Assembly (NCBI GenBank): GCA_014529385.2
Contig: CM043946.1
Location: 34,306,558 to 34,370,557, forward strand
Source of the DNA: Adiantum capillus-veneris
Taxonomy: Eukaryota > Streptophyta > Polypodiopsida > Polypodiales > Pteridaceae
DNA: 64,000 nt
Direction: 5' to 3'
Of the stretch, positions 53,268 to 64,000 are shown piece after piece (the stretch's first letter is position 1; the number at the start of each line of letters is the position of its first letter). The notes under the pieces are model-generated. The model was not told the DNA's origin, searched no databases, and worked only from the letters and a program-made list of their open reading frames with translations. Both the position numbers and the translations under genes were made by a program.

Positions 53268-54263
53268 ATGCCCTAGCCTCTCCGTAATGGACGACCTCCA
53301 AATTCAGTCATGAAATGTGAAGGGCATCAAGCCTACCCATAAGAGCATGTTCGTCTGGGAGGAGGTCAAAAAAACTGCTCCAAATTATTGTCTAATTCAA
53401 GAGGTCCATCTTAATGCTTTTGATTTTAGGAAGCAAGCATTTGGAGAGTAAGATATTGTTTTATGATGATGGTACACTTGGGTTTAGTGGGGTGCTGCCC
53501 ATCATTGGCAAGAAGCAGAAGCCACAGGTTGTGTTGAACCATCCCTTGTAGAGAGTCCTTGGGGTAAGAGTGAAGTGGGGTGGATAGTTCATTACCCTTA
53601 TTAACATTTATGTGTCCTGTGATGCTAAGGGGTGCTCAATTTGTGGGTTTCTGGTCAGTGGAGCAGTTGTCTGATTGGACATACACATGCCTTCACTACA
53701 CCAATACGGCCTTTCATATGGACATATGCTACATCTCTTATTAGGCGGGTTGGCTTCCCCCTACCGTGGTGTTGCAAACCGATACGTCCAAGAGCTTGTC
53801 ATATCACTTTTCTCTTATGCTTCACATACCCAAGGCTAGTAATGATTCTTGTTTCCACGTGGGAATAAGAAGAAACTAATCTTCGCAGAACATCTATTTA
53901 AGAACTCCCTCTTCAAGTTCTTAGATAAGAAGGCTCTCATGAGAGTGATGTAGATATTGTTGCCCCTTGTGCCTGGGTCTCCTCGATGTGCAACACAATC
54001 ACTTGATCAAACAAGTAGGGCCGCTAGATAAAAAATCTCAAGGGGACACAAACACAAGGCTCAAAGATGAAGTAGAGGAGCTTTCCAAAAGTATGCAAAA
54101 AGGTAGATCGTAGAAGGGGAACACAAAAGGTGGCTTGAAACCAAAGTGAAACTTGCCAAGATGCAAGCTGAGGAGATAAAAAAGAACCAGTTACTTTCTA
54201 GAGAGCTCGCCCTCAAACCCGACCCGTCCAACCAATCTCATCTTTTTAAAGCTCTAAAATTCA
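53268..54263 (+). pseudogene. LINE copy 2, endonuclease and linker region
   Basis: Paralog of 37306-37981 plus 38617-38960, with the same NVKGI and IQEVHL-type traces and the charged linker around 54080-54250. It has no insertion at 53930-53941, where copy 1 received a LINE fragment, so it documents the empty site. Several frameshifts and stops. Confidence 0.75.
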
Positions 54264-54711
54264 TTAGGGAAAAATTGGACTCACAAAGGGGCCTTATAAG
54301 GAGTTTGACTTCCTCTCTCATGTCCAAAACGGGCGTGCGGTAAAATTTTTGCAAATCAACTCTAAACTTGTCGAAGATTTGGCAGTTCGAATCTACTCTT
54401 CAAGCTATTTCTATTGATATATAGCACGCCATGAGATTCCTCATATTTTGAAAGATTTTATTTTTGACTCTCTAGATTCTAGACAGAGTTGTCACATCAC
54501 AAGAGAATCAAAAATAGAATCTTTCAAAATATGAGGAATCTCATGACGTGCTATATATCAATAGAAAGAGCTTGAAGAGTAGATTCTAACTGTCAAATCT
54601 CCACCAAGTTTAGAGCTAATTTGCAAATATTTTACCGCACGTCCGTTTTGGACATAAGAGAGGAAGTCAAACTCCTTATAAGGCCCCTTTGTGAGTCCAA
54701 ATTTTCCCTAA
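54264..54711. mobile_element. Foldback (MITE-like) element, 448 bp, in LINE copy 2
   Basis: Near-perfect inverted repeat of about 205-210 bp arms around a loop of about 30 bases (near 54482-54510). The ends are TTAGGGAAAA and TTTTCCCTAA. LINE copy 1 lacks it at the matching position (about 38960). A TA duplication is possible, but the flanks are too diverged to prove it. No coding capacity. Transposon superfamily not assigned. Confidence 0.88.
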
Positions 54712-57500
54712 GAAGGGATTCTATTACAGCAATCACTCACACAAGAAGGGAACCGTTGTAAGTGACCAGATGCTATGGCCAAACTCATGCTTGATGAACT
54801 TAGGAAAATAAATTGTCAGTCAAAAGTGTGCTCATAGGAGGTTGAGGAGGCAAACTTCTTGGTACAATGATGTGTAGAGTGCTTCCTGCTAAATCTATAG
54901 CATTGGAAACCTTAATCTTGGTCAATGAATTTTCTTATGCCTTATAGGCAATGGGGAACAAAAATTCCCCTCGATGTGAATGGCTTTTATACAATTTTTT
55001 CATAGAATTGTGGAAGGATCTCCACTAGTTAAGATAGTGAATGTGGCTCTCATGTACGGGCTTTTCGATGCCGGCCTCAAAAAAGGGATGGTCAAACCTA
55101 TTCCCAAATTGGTTTGCTGCTCTTTACCAAAACACTAGCGCCCGGTCTCAATGATGATGGTAGCGTTCAAGCTCATTTCCAAGGTTGTGGCATTAAGGAT
55201 AGCTCCAATCTTGAACAAATTCATCAGTCCTTATCAACATGGATTCATGAAAGGACGTTCTATAAATGATAACATTTTGGCATCCATGGTCAACATCGAG
55301 TATGCGGCTTTCACCAAGTGAGAAACTATCCTCCTTCAATTGGACTTGGATAAGGCCTATGACAGAGTTTCGTGGTCATACATTGTGGAAATTATAAAGG
55401 ATTTGGGTTTTGGACCCAAGCTCTGTGCAATAGTGCACACGCTTAGGGAGGGAAGCTACTTTGAGATACTTTTCAACAGTAGGATAGGTGGTATGTTTAA
55501 GGCCCAAGTGATCCATCAAATAAGGTTGCCCCTTTGGCCTGCTGCTCTTTGCTATTGGCTCTCACCCTCTGGTAACTTTGCTCGAGGACAATGCTTCAAA
55601 AGGGAAAATTAAAGGCCTTTCACTTCTTGGAGGAAACCAATTGCTTGCAAAGCTATTTGTAGACGATTTTTTAGCATTCGTCCAAGCTAAGCTAGAGGTG
55701 CTTAGAAGAGTCCTTGCGATTTTCCAGCTATTTGCCACAACTTCCGAACCAATGTGTAATATTGAGAAGTCAAGATTAATTTATCTTTGTGAAAGTGTCT
55801 TGTTTGACCATGCGGATTGGTCGGGGAAGTTATTGGTAAGGAAGTTGTGTTTAGGAAACAAGGTGCACCTCAAGGTGTGGGCCTATTGGATAAGTAGTGA
55901 TTTGACTGGGTCGTGAAGAAGATTAATAGAAAAATGAGAAGATAGGATTTTGTGCTTCTCCCCTTCCATAGCAGAGTCACTGTCATCAATGCTTTCATGA
56001 TCCCTTACACTTCGTTTGTGTTGCCACTACTTAAGCTGAGAGAATATAATTGGAAAGATTTTAAGAAGCCTATCAAACAATTCTTGTGGAAGAGAAATAC
56101 TAAACCATGACCCCTTGCCAATGGGAAAAATGGGAATTTTAGAAAGACCAAAGAAACAATGCAGCATTGAGGTCTTAGACCCCACGCTACATGCAAAATC
56201 ATTGTTTGCCAAGCTTATTATGTTGCTAGTAGAGCAAAAGTAGGAATGGCCCATCATGGCCTAGGATATGATAAGCAAAGCAGAGCTTACCTTGAAAGGG
56301 GGAAAATGGAAAGAGGCCACATGGCATGAAAAGATTTTGGTACCTCTATATACAATCCTTAAGCTTGGCAGCAATACATGGGAGTTGGCATGAAAGTGTA
56401 ATAAAGTGGCTTTCACCCTAGAATGGGGGGATAAGTTCAGATATTTCAAGGGTTCCTCATGCCAGTTTTCCCCCTATCTTTCCAAACTTGGAAGGGGGTC
56501 TTTGAACCCTTTTTAGAGGGAACTTGCCCTCCAAGTCAACAGCAAAGAAATCTCTAAACTATTTCACCTTTGGGATGATGGAAATCTATACTGGACGGAA
56601 TCAAATTTGTAGTGCAATAGCATAATTTTGGACTATATGAAGGACTTCTTATCAGCAGACTATTGGAAGCACTGTCAGCATCACCATCACCCGTCTTCGG
56701 GGCGGAGTTAGACTAGAAGGAATGGCATTGGTAGAAAGATAGTGTGTTCTTGCTCTCAAGATCAAGGATATATATTGTGAGCTAGCTAACAAAGCAGACT
56801 AGTTTGCCCCCACTCACCAAAATTTGGAACAAAAATTGGTGAAAAGAGCGATGAAAAATAAGTGTTAATGCCTTATGGGAGATCAAATGGTATTTTATCT
56901 AAAAGGTGTTGTGGAGAGCCATGCCAACTAGGATTAAGGTTTGCTCTAGAGGGATCGGCACTGACACTTGCTTTGGTTATAGGGTGGCTTATGAGGACTC
57001 CCTACATTTGTTTATAGCAAGTGCCCAACCTCATGGGGACTGGCCACCAAAATATGAAATGGGTACGGAAGACTTGGAAGATTAGCTTCTTTACAAAAGA
57101 CATGATTTTGGGAGGGCAAAGTTTTCATAACAAGTCCATTTTGGTATGCACCCAAATCACCAAATTTTTCTACCTTAATCAAGCTTGAAAATCAAGGAAC
57201 CTTTGGGTGTTTGTGGCAAAATTGGTGGTAGCCCAATTTGATGATATAGTGCATCTCAACACCAAACTCATCCATGTTGTAGGAGCTAAAGGGGACATTA
57301 GGTAAGGATAAAGAGTGGCGTTAGGCACTAAGTTGTCTAGGCTTTTCGTAGCATGTTTGGTTTTAGTGAGGGTTGGGCTCCTGCCCTTTGGATTTGTTGA
57401 CACCTCAAGGCATATGTTGTGCTTGAGGGCGATTGTATTTTCTCTACTTAACATAATTTATCTCCATTCATAATTGTTAGGAACAACATAAAACAACCAA
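54712..57500 (+). pseudogene. LINE copy 2, reverse transcriptase to 3' end
   Basis: 55340-55612 encodes LDLDKAYDRVSW (motif A of L1-type RT) and a GFGPKLCAIVHTL segment. 55653-55670 keeps the FVDDF catalytic box lost in copy 1. Frameshifts near 55520-55590 and many later stops show decay. The C-terminal part has a zinc-binding-like GIGTD...HLF stretch near 56950-57020. Similarity to LINE 3' parts fades by about 57500; no clear A tail. Confidence 0.78.
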
Positions 57501-57676
57501 GCATGGTAGGTTCGTTATCCCAGTTCCCTCTTCAATAGAAGATACAAAACCTGTAAATTCAGAGTTATTTGGTGAAAACCTTCAAATATAGTCAATCTAC
57601 CTCTGGAATTTTAAGCTTATCTCCCCCTCTTTCACGCTCTCTCTTTGTGTGTGTGTTGTTTGTTTGTTTGTTTGTT

Positions 57677-57686
<10 letters not shown>

Positions 57687-57719
<33 letters not shown>
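57687..57719 (+). repeat. Poly-G tract of 33 after a T tract
   Basis: T12 (57675-57686) leads straight into G33. Like 43033-43086, this is a T-then-G arrangement, that is C-then-A on the other strand. Confidence 0.95.
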
Positions 57720-57720
<1 letters not shown>

Positions 57721-57851
57721 GGTGGTGTTTTGGGTTTGTATTACGTGGAAATTAAATTTTCCAATAAGAGCAACAAAAAACAAATTCTTTCGATACAAAT
57801 CTAGAAAACAATAATATTATTAGAAAAGAGCTTAAAATTCAAAGCTTTTCT

Positions 57852-58346
57852 TTGCATAGGAGGACGCTGTGTATACTTCTTTTTTTTTTTGGCAAAACTC
57901 ACAATTGTCAGTAGATAGTATTAAGAAATCCAAAAATATACACCAACCTTGAGCTCAAACTGAGCCTTGAGGGTCAAAGGATTACAAGTTTTATGCTTGA
58001 CAGAGAAACCACAACTACTCCTAGGTTTTACTTATTACAAGATGTCATCATGACATGTATTGTTCTAGACCAACTCTCTGAGGCTTGTTTGCCTCCGATC
58101 ATGTGGATCGTCACTCTGCTCTCTTGTATGATTTCACAAAAGCTTGCCACAGCTAGATCCCCCTCAAACACGCGGCGGTTCCTTGCTTGCCAAATATGGT
58201 GAAAGAAGTAGTACTTGATTATTTGAGTGCAGACAAGAAGAGCAGGACTTCCCAACCTATTACTACCAAAGAACAGATCAGTCTTGAAGAACTTAATTTG
58301 CCATGTCCTTTGAATCCACTTGCATAGGAGGGCATTGTGTATACTT
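57852..58346 (-). mobile_element. 5'-truncated LINE tail on the minus strand with 27-bp target duplication
   Basis: The minus strand carries the same ORF2 C-terminus and 3' UTR as 37982-38616, ending in a poly-A run (T at 57880-57890). Flanks 57852-57878 and 58320-58346 are 27-bp direct repeats (TTGCATAGGAGG...TGTGTATACTT) with three differences, all transitions. The 153-codon minus-strand frame 58028-58489 fuses the insert with flanking DNA and is not a gene. Confidence 0.82.
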
Positions 58347-58801
58347 ACAAAAATGATGTTTTTCACATGCTTCTTTGTACATACACCTTGCTCCCCTTTG
58401 GCCATGAGGACTATCCGAGGGTCAACTTTTCCCAGTTGCACCCGAGACTCCATCCAAGCAAAAAGCATGCAGCTTTCCCACTTTTCCATACTACGACTAT
58501 GTGTGTGATTACACTACTCAACCCAATGAACTATTTATCATATCAAATTTAGCCATCTCCACTGTGTGACAGGAGCCTCATCATGCTTGTGGATAGTGCT
58601 CGCCCAAAATCACGGTTTACTGCAACTTTAACACCGCTTAGATTTGAAGCTTTCCATAAAGAAGACATGCAAATGCTTCAAATCAATCTAAAGACGAAAA
58701 GAATTTTAAGTGTGTACTCATTTTCTTCGGTTAGTAAGAAAGGTTTTTGGGCCTTGCATTTTACTATGCAATCCTCATGACTAAGTGACACAGTGCATTT
58801 A

Positions 58802-58804
<3 letters not shown>

Positions 58805-58841
<37 letters not shown>
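58805..58841 (+). repeat. Poly-G tract of 37
   Basis: Longest of the four G tracts, without a preceding T tract. Confidence 0.95.
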
Positions 58842-58842
<1 letters not shown>

Positions 58843-59415
58843 TCAATGGCAAGGAACTCCACGCGCAGGCGTCGAGGTGATCTGCTCCATAGATGTCTTG
58901 TTAAAACTAAATCCGTCCAAGAACTAAACCCGTCCAAGGGCCCTGTCCGGATTTAGTTCTAGGCGAGTCCATGTTTATCGTTTATAAGATTAGGTAAAAT
59001 GGAAATTCTTTCACATGTGCGCAGGCGGGCGACGTGGTTAGTCCATGCTTCAAAATGCATTGGGGCATGAGACTGTTCATTCCAATCCGAGCTCCACAAC
59101 GGTGCCCCCATTTTTTGGGTGGGGTTGTCCACCTCAAGATGCCCGCCAGTCCTCCTTCACCATCGATTCCCTTACCCGTCCCTATGTACACTCTTGTGTC
59201 ACTTAGTGCCATGGCTCTGCCATCGTGGGTGTGAAAAGTGTGTTTCAGCTTATAATAGTGTTGCTTTGAAATCGAAGTGGATGTGTGATGTTCAACCTTG
59301 CAATTCAACATAGTATGCCTTATGATTGGAGTATTAATTGGGTTAAGCCTTTGAATAAAGGATGGGATGTGAAGAATGTAAACAACTACCAAACTATAAT
59401 GATTGGGTCTCTTAT
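58842..59415. other. Stretch without recognisable gene
   Basis: Contains short repeats of AACTAAA-CCGTCCAAG near 58905-58940. Overlapping frames of 60-230 codons on both strands are unlike known proteins. Confidence 0.45.
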
Positions 59416-60115
59416 GGAAATTTAGTTGTTTGGATGCATAATGGAGATAAAATTGAGTGATTGGGCTGAAGAGAATGACAAGCATGCAAAAGGACAAGTG
59501 GGTTTTCGTCGATGCCGTAGCACCATTGATCATCTTGTCACTCTTCGTGTTCTCATGGAAGAAAGTCGGTTGAAAGGCAAGCAATTGTATTGTTGTTTTG
59601 TGGACTTTAAGAAAGCCTTTGATATGATTCCACGTAACAATTTGTAGAGAAGGATGAAAGAAATCCAAGTTCCAAGTTATGCTTGGGGTTTCTCGAATCT
59701 ATGAGAAGGTGATGTATCAATTGCGCATGGGAAGAGGATTTTCAGAAAGTTTTGTAAGCACTATTGGGGTTAAGCAAGGATGTCCATTGTCACCAACTCT
59801 CTTTGGTCTATGCATCGATCAATTGGAACAAATGGTAGTTGACTTTATGCAAGAAGAAGGTATTTAAGAAGTCACTATTTGCAATCGGTAATCATGTTTT
59901 TTTGTATGCGGATGATGTAGTGCTTCTATCAAAGATGCACAAAAGATTATGGTTGTCCTTGAGAACTTTTGCTTGCATAGTGGGTTGATTGTGAATGATC
60001 CAAAACAAAGGTTATGCTTGTGAATACCAACCATAAGGAGAAGCCATGCATTGTGTACAACAATGAGACACTTGAAGTTGTTGAGAGCTTTAAGTACCTT
60101 GGCCTTGAGGTTCAA
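59416..60115 (+). pseudogene. Reverse-transcriptase fragment of a different LINE type
   Basis: 59426-59647 encodes GFRRCRSTIDHL and CFVDFKKAFD (RT motif A). After a TAG and frameshifts, 59760-59866 has VKQGCPLSPTLFGLCIDQLE, and 59902-59919 encodes LYADDV, the catalytic box, in a third frame. The sequence style differs from the L1-type copies elsewhere here (FVDFKKAFD against LDLDKAYD). It is a fragment: no endonuclease or 3' tail found. Confidence 0.82.
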
Positions 60116-60314
60116 CTGGCTTCTCTCACATTTTTAGCCATGCCTTAGACCTACACACTTTCCTCTCCCAGCCCCACAGTGTGGGCTCTCCATTATGACT
60201 CTTGTCACCACAATTTTGGAGCATCGAGAGTCACTCGTCATCCATACACATACTACATCACATGTAACTTTGGTCCGATAGGTCATATTTGACCTTCAAG
60301 GATGATAATAAAAT

Positions 60315-60316
<2 letters not shown>

Positions 60317-60353
<37 letters not shown>
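60317..60353 (+). repeat. (CT)n microsatellite
   Basis: About 18 CT units. Confidence 0.95.
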
Positions 60354-60356
<3 letters not shown>

Positions 60357-60539
60357 TCAAATCTTGAGATCAAGGCTCGTATACAAATCTTTGATATCTG
60401 TTCCGATTGTTCTTATGAAAATAAAAATTTTCTTCTTCTTCCTCCCTCCTTCCCTATAGATTTATGTATCTTCCCCTCTGACAAATATATCACAAGACAA
60501 TTATTCATGTTAAAGTTAGGATGGGGGTGAGATGAGGAA

Positions 60540-61478
60540 AGACCACGGCTGCAAGGGTGCCTCCGTGGGAGGGGGCCCTGGCTGGGCAGGCCGGGGTGTC
60601 TTCTTTGTTTGAGTTCTTGCGACCCCTTTATTTTTGGATCCAAGGCTCAGTGGGGGATGCTTGCCTTCGTGCGAGGAAATTTTTTGCAATGTTGTCAGCA
60701 CTATGGTCTTGCAGCTTTGGATGGAGTCTTTTGCAAGAGTTGAAACTTGGGCGTGGGGAGCAGGCAATGTTTGTGGACTTCGGGGGCTACTGCGTCTCGG
60801 TTCGGCCATTGGATGCTGGTGCGACTTGCTACCTCAGAATGTAGGGCCCGTAAAATCTTGCAGGAGGGATTCTTGGTTTAGCGTTCGTCACACCGGCTAC
60901 TGGATAGTGTGCCTCCTTGTCTAGCTTGTTTTGTCCGGTTGTTCTCCTACAAGTGGTAGAAGATGTGTGGTGGAGCATGGTGCTCAGTTCTGCGTGCTAT
61001 GCTTCTGCGGGACAATATGGTTAGAGGGTGGTGGGTTGCTCATGTGGCAGGTGCTTGGCTCATTGGTGGCACCCTCCTTCTTGCCTTGCTCGGAGATGGG
61101 GTCTCTCGATTGAAGGTGCAAGGCTCTATCTTGAAAGCCTGGTTCAGATGGTGTGATTACTTTTGGATTCGGTTGCATTCGGGTGATGGATAATGTGCGG
61201 CTTTGGCCCTGTTTGGTGATGGAGCTTCCAGGCTCCCCCCATACTGCGGTAATATCTTCTCTTCATGTCGAGGTTCGAGTGTTATGGTCTGCTAATGGTC
61301 ATCTAGAGTGAGGTGCTTGTTGGGGGTGGGAGCCGTACTGGTATCTGTGGCAACTTCATGATGTACTTTGTAGTTGGTTGGCTTTATTAGTCTATTCTGG
61401 TTTGGGTTGTATTCTGGGTAGGGGCTCCCAGAATAAAATCAATTATTTTATTTTATTTTGCAAAAATAAAATAAAATC
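60540..61478. other. GC-richer stretch, unidentified, ending in an A/T-rich hairpin
   Basis: Frames of 60-97 codons overlap on both strands without recognisable motifs. It ends in ATTTTATTTTATTTTGC followed by its approximate inverse (about 61443-61478), which could be the tail of a retroelement. No assignment. Confidence 0.4.
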
Positions 61479-62082
61479 TAAATACGTGGATAGACATTCC
61501 AGCTCAAAATATTCTATCCTCTAGAAATTAAAGAAGTTGTCGTCGTGGACAAATATTGTCATGGTCGTACTTTCAATCTGCTCAAGCGACTTGATAATGC
61601 GATAAGCTTCACGAAAAACTATTGGACTCTTCAATGCATAATTATATTGATTAGTAGTTAGAAGATCAACATCTATAAGAAAGTTTCTTCATTGAAGAAA
61701 ATTGTGACCGGTTCAATCACTGAAGTTTTGACATGCTAGTCTTAACCACTCCTCCAAGGAACCAAACAAATCTGGTGATGTAATAACATGTGACACATTG
61801 CAAAATAAGTAGGATTTACAAAGGTGGTAGCTACAGCTCTCGTTGAAATGGAAGATGCCGACTTAATAGGTTTGCCAAAGTGTCCCATTAAGAGAATCGT
61901 AGTATGTGGAAGGACGTCTAGGAGAAGAGAAAAGAAGCCGTACATAACTTTTCAACAATATACTTTGAAGGTGGCTTACGTTTGGCAAGCGTGCAATAGA
62001 TCCCCTTCTATTTTTCTGCTTGCAGCATCACAAGAAGTTTTGGACAAATTCTCACAATAATTCCCACATTGTGACTTACCGC
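61479..62082. other. Stretch without recognisable gene
   Basis: No element ends or protein similarity recognised. The longest frame, 61824-62060 (78 codons), has no known motif. Confidence 0.45.
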
Positions 62083-62236
62083 AACATCATGAGCTTCTGT
62101 GAGGGAGGCACCGCATACCTAGCTAGGTACGATTGGGGGCAGGGGACCGCCGGCCCGGTGGGGGGCCCGGTGGTCCCTGCCCCTAATCGTACCTAGCTAG
62201 GTATGTGGTGCCTCTCGAGCAGAAACTCATGATGTT
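62083..62236. repeat. 154-bp hairpin element
   Basis: Arms of about 68 bp (from AACATCATGAG and back to CTCATGATGTT) pair with few mismatches and hold the palindrome TACCTAGCTAGGTA in each arm. The apex is GC-rich (GGCCCGGTGG). No coding. It could be a small foldback transposon or a transcribed hairpin. Confidence 0.88.
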
Positions 62237-62384
62237 ATGCATTGTATGAAAAACATTGAAAAAGACTCCGTTTTCCTACATGAGAATATTTCTAAATCTT
62301 CTTGTGCATTAAGGTATTCTTCCATCTTTCACTCATGCGAGTTCCATAAGATGTTCCAATTAGCATGGGCAAGTTCGAAGACTG

Positions 62385-63666
62385 TTGCAAAGCCGGAGGC
62401 ATCCACATTCTCAACCCTGCTCTTCATGGAGAGGCCCAGTGTGCCAAGTTCAAGACGTCAATCATGCGGTAGGACCATGCATGGGCATTATGGCAAAGGA
62501 CTTGATTGACAAGGAAAAATTTACTACTAAGGGTGGTGAGTGGAAAAAAGTAGAGGTACATGACAAGGTACTTGTCCCTCGGTGGTCTAGCTTAATATTG
62601 GGAGGTAGAACAAGCGAGATCATACGAAAGTGTAATAGAGCTTTAGAGGAACTCGAATGGGGAGAGGTAACAAGGTACTTCCGTAACTCCATCACTCATT
62701 GGTCCCCTTGGCTTTCTAAAGTGGAAAGCCTCCAGCTTAACCCATTCTGGAGAGAGATAACTAGAAAGTTAAACAATAAAGGGCTCAATCATTTTTGGGC
62801 AACATTAACAAAAACTGAAAAGGTGCTGACCTCCTGGCTACCGAGTCTACGTTTGAATGGAATGCCTGGCGACGACCCAAGGATAGACATTTATGCAAAC
62901 CTAAGACCAAAGACATCTATCATTATCTCTTGGTCTGTTCGGATTGGTTTTGGTCCCTCAACATGCTCTGGGGAAAGCAATTGCTAGATGCAATGTGGAT
63001 GGTGGTAACAACTAACATTTGGAAGACATTGTGGTCTATGACAATGAAGATCTTTCTTTGGAATGTGCTTTGGGGGTCTTGCCATCAAGAGTAAAGATCT
63101 CTGCTACTACGGGGATCGGATCTGACAGTAGTTTAGGCTGCAAAGTAGTTAGTGAGGACCAGCTCGCACACCTCTTCGAGGAGCGCCCGGTTATAAGTGG
63201 ACTAGCAGGGAAGACATGCAAACGGGTAGAAAAGACCTGGAAGATAGGATTCTTCAAGAACAACCCGATCCTTGGAGGGATGCGGATGAAAAGACAAGTG
63301 TAACTGGTTTTCACACAAATTGTTAAATTCTGCTACTTCAAGCAAGTAGGGAAGGCTAAGAACTATCATATCTTTGAGAAATATCTCTGTTGTGCTAGTC
63401 TATAAGATCTTGCAAGAAAGCAAAGAACTGATTATTTCAATTGGTAAAAGAAAGGACCTAGATGAATGGCACTGGGCCGTCAACATTGTTTTGATATGTT
63501 AGAGCTAGCAGAAGTCTTTTTTAGTTGTACTTTGAACCCTGTCTTGTATCTCTATGGTCCCGGGGATGCCTTCGCTTGGATTGTGAGTAGGGATAGTCTT
63601 CTAACTTTTTGATATGTTTAATACAACATCACTCATTGTTGTGAGTTTTACATACACACAAAAACA
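62385..63666 (+). pseudogene. Third L1-type LINE, ORF2 C-terminal half and 3' UTR
   Basis: The frame 62385-62987 contains HDKVLVPRWSSLILGG and LEWGEVTRYFRNS, matching the region of LINE copy 2 around 56320-56450 at protein level but not closely in DNA. 63019-63303 encodes LPSRVKI, TGIGSD and SEDQLAHLFEE, the zinc-binding C-terminus. The end TTGTTGTGAGTTTTACATACACACAAAA (63634-63662) resembles the 3' end of the LINE fragment at 38590-38616. Stops and shifts show decay. Confidence 0.75.
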
Positions 63667-63726
63667 GATGCTCCAATTAACAAATATTAACAATTAACAA
63701 ACATGTTCAAGTCTTCTTCTTGTAGT

Positions 63727-64000
63727 TCATGCACGTTTGGAACGCCAAGAACCAATGTATCTTTGAAAACAACCTCTCGATGGCCAGCTTCAAAGAGATT
63801 GTGCAAGAAAGCAGGAAGTGGTCACCTCCATCGAAAAACATAAGATCTTTGAAGCCTCGAATCAAGTCATCACAGCTATCTCGGGTCCCGTATCATCTAA
63901 CGATCAGTTGTATCTATCTTAGTAGCTCCCCTAATGTTGAATCCTACACCCCCTCTTTGGAATTGATGCCCCCTTAAGGTGCAGGTTGTGATTGAGATTC
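63727..64000 (+). pseudogene. LINE ORF2 C-terminal fragment at the window edge
   Basis: HVWNAKNQCIFENNLSMASF and EIVQESRKW match the motif HIWQARNRRVFEGDLAVASF of the LINE tails in this window. It starts abruptly about 60 bases after the previous LINE end, so it is probably another 5'-truncated insertion. The right end is outside the window. Confidence 0.6.

Noticed and set aside
58028-58489. 153-codon minus-strand frame
   Set aside because: Fusion of the inserted LINE tail with flanking DNA across the target duplication. Only residues inside the insert resemble LINE ORF2.
58982-59668. 228-codon minus-strand frame
   Set aside because: Overlaps the plus-strand LINE RT fragment (59426 onward) and has no recognisable motif; judged a chance frame.
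37306-64000. Host protein-coding genes, tRNA or rRNA genes
   Set aside because: No frame with host-gene character, no exon-like series and no tRNA or rRNA sequence was recognised; everything with protein similarity belongs to LINEs or element D.

Overview
The window is a nest of plant retrotransposons with no recognisable host gene. Three related Ty3/gypsy families carry a second, archaeal-type RNase H between the native RNase H and the integrase, which is the hallmark of the plant Tat/Ogre-type lineage. The rest is mostly L1-type LINE debris, one short-LTR gypsy relic, two foldback elements and simple repeats. This fits a land plant with a large repeat-rich genome; I cannot name the species.

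Layout 1-37305: element family A is arranged in tandem as internal - LTR - internal - LTR. A left pol copy (1-3459) runs into a shared middle LTR (3501-4612 plus 16954-17305), followed by a primer-binding site, a leader with small ORFs, gag, a second pol copy (to 35810) and the right LTR (35852-37305). Element B (4613-16949) sits inside the middle LTR. Element C (18320-30677) sits at the stop codon of a small leader ORF of A. B and C have nearly identical internal regions but clearly different LTRs. C has a single uninterrupted gag-pol frame of 1759 codons and almost identical LTRs, so it looks recent. B and both A copies are broken.

The most interesting content is the 5' leader of these elements. 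Upstream of gag, C carries four small ORFs that form two paralogous pairs (two of about 70 aa, two of about 150-180 aa). A carries members of the same two families in a different order. B has decayed versions. A 58-nt candidate intron would fuse the two larger ORFs of C in frame. I do not recognise these proteins; they are best read as an undescribed accessory module of Tat-like elements.

Layout 37306-64000: a degraded L1-type LINE (37306-41188) carries a smaller 5'-truncated LINE (37982-38616) with a 12-bp target duplication, and ends in a partial self-duplication. An AT-rich stretch with poly-G tracts, minisatellites and short tandem duplications follows (41680-46690). A second copy of the same LINE (about 46690-57500) has its ORF1 split by a minus-strand LTR element with 174-bp LTRs (element D, 47052-52886) and its ORF2 split by a 448-bp foldback element (54264-54711). 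Beyond it lie a minus-strand LINE tail, an unrelated LINE reverse-transcriptase fragment, a GC-rich unidentified stretch, a 154-bp hairpin and further LINE 3' ends up to the window edge.

All statements rest on reading the sequence and on the supplied translations. Identity estimates are by eye, and no database search was run.
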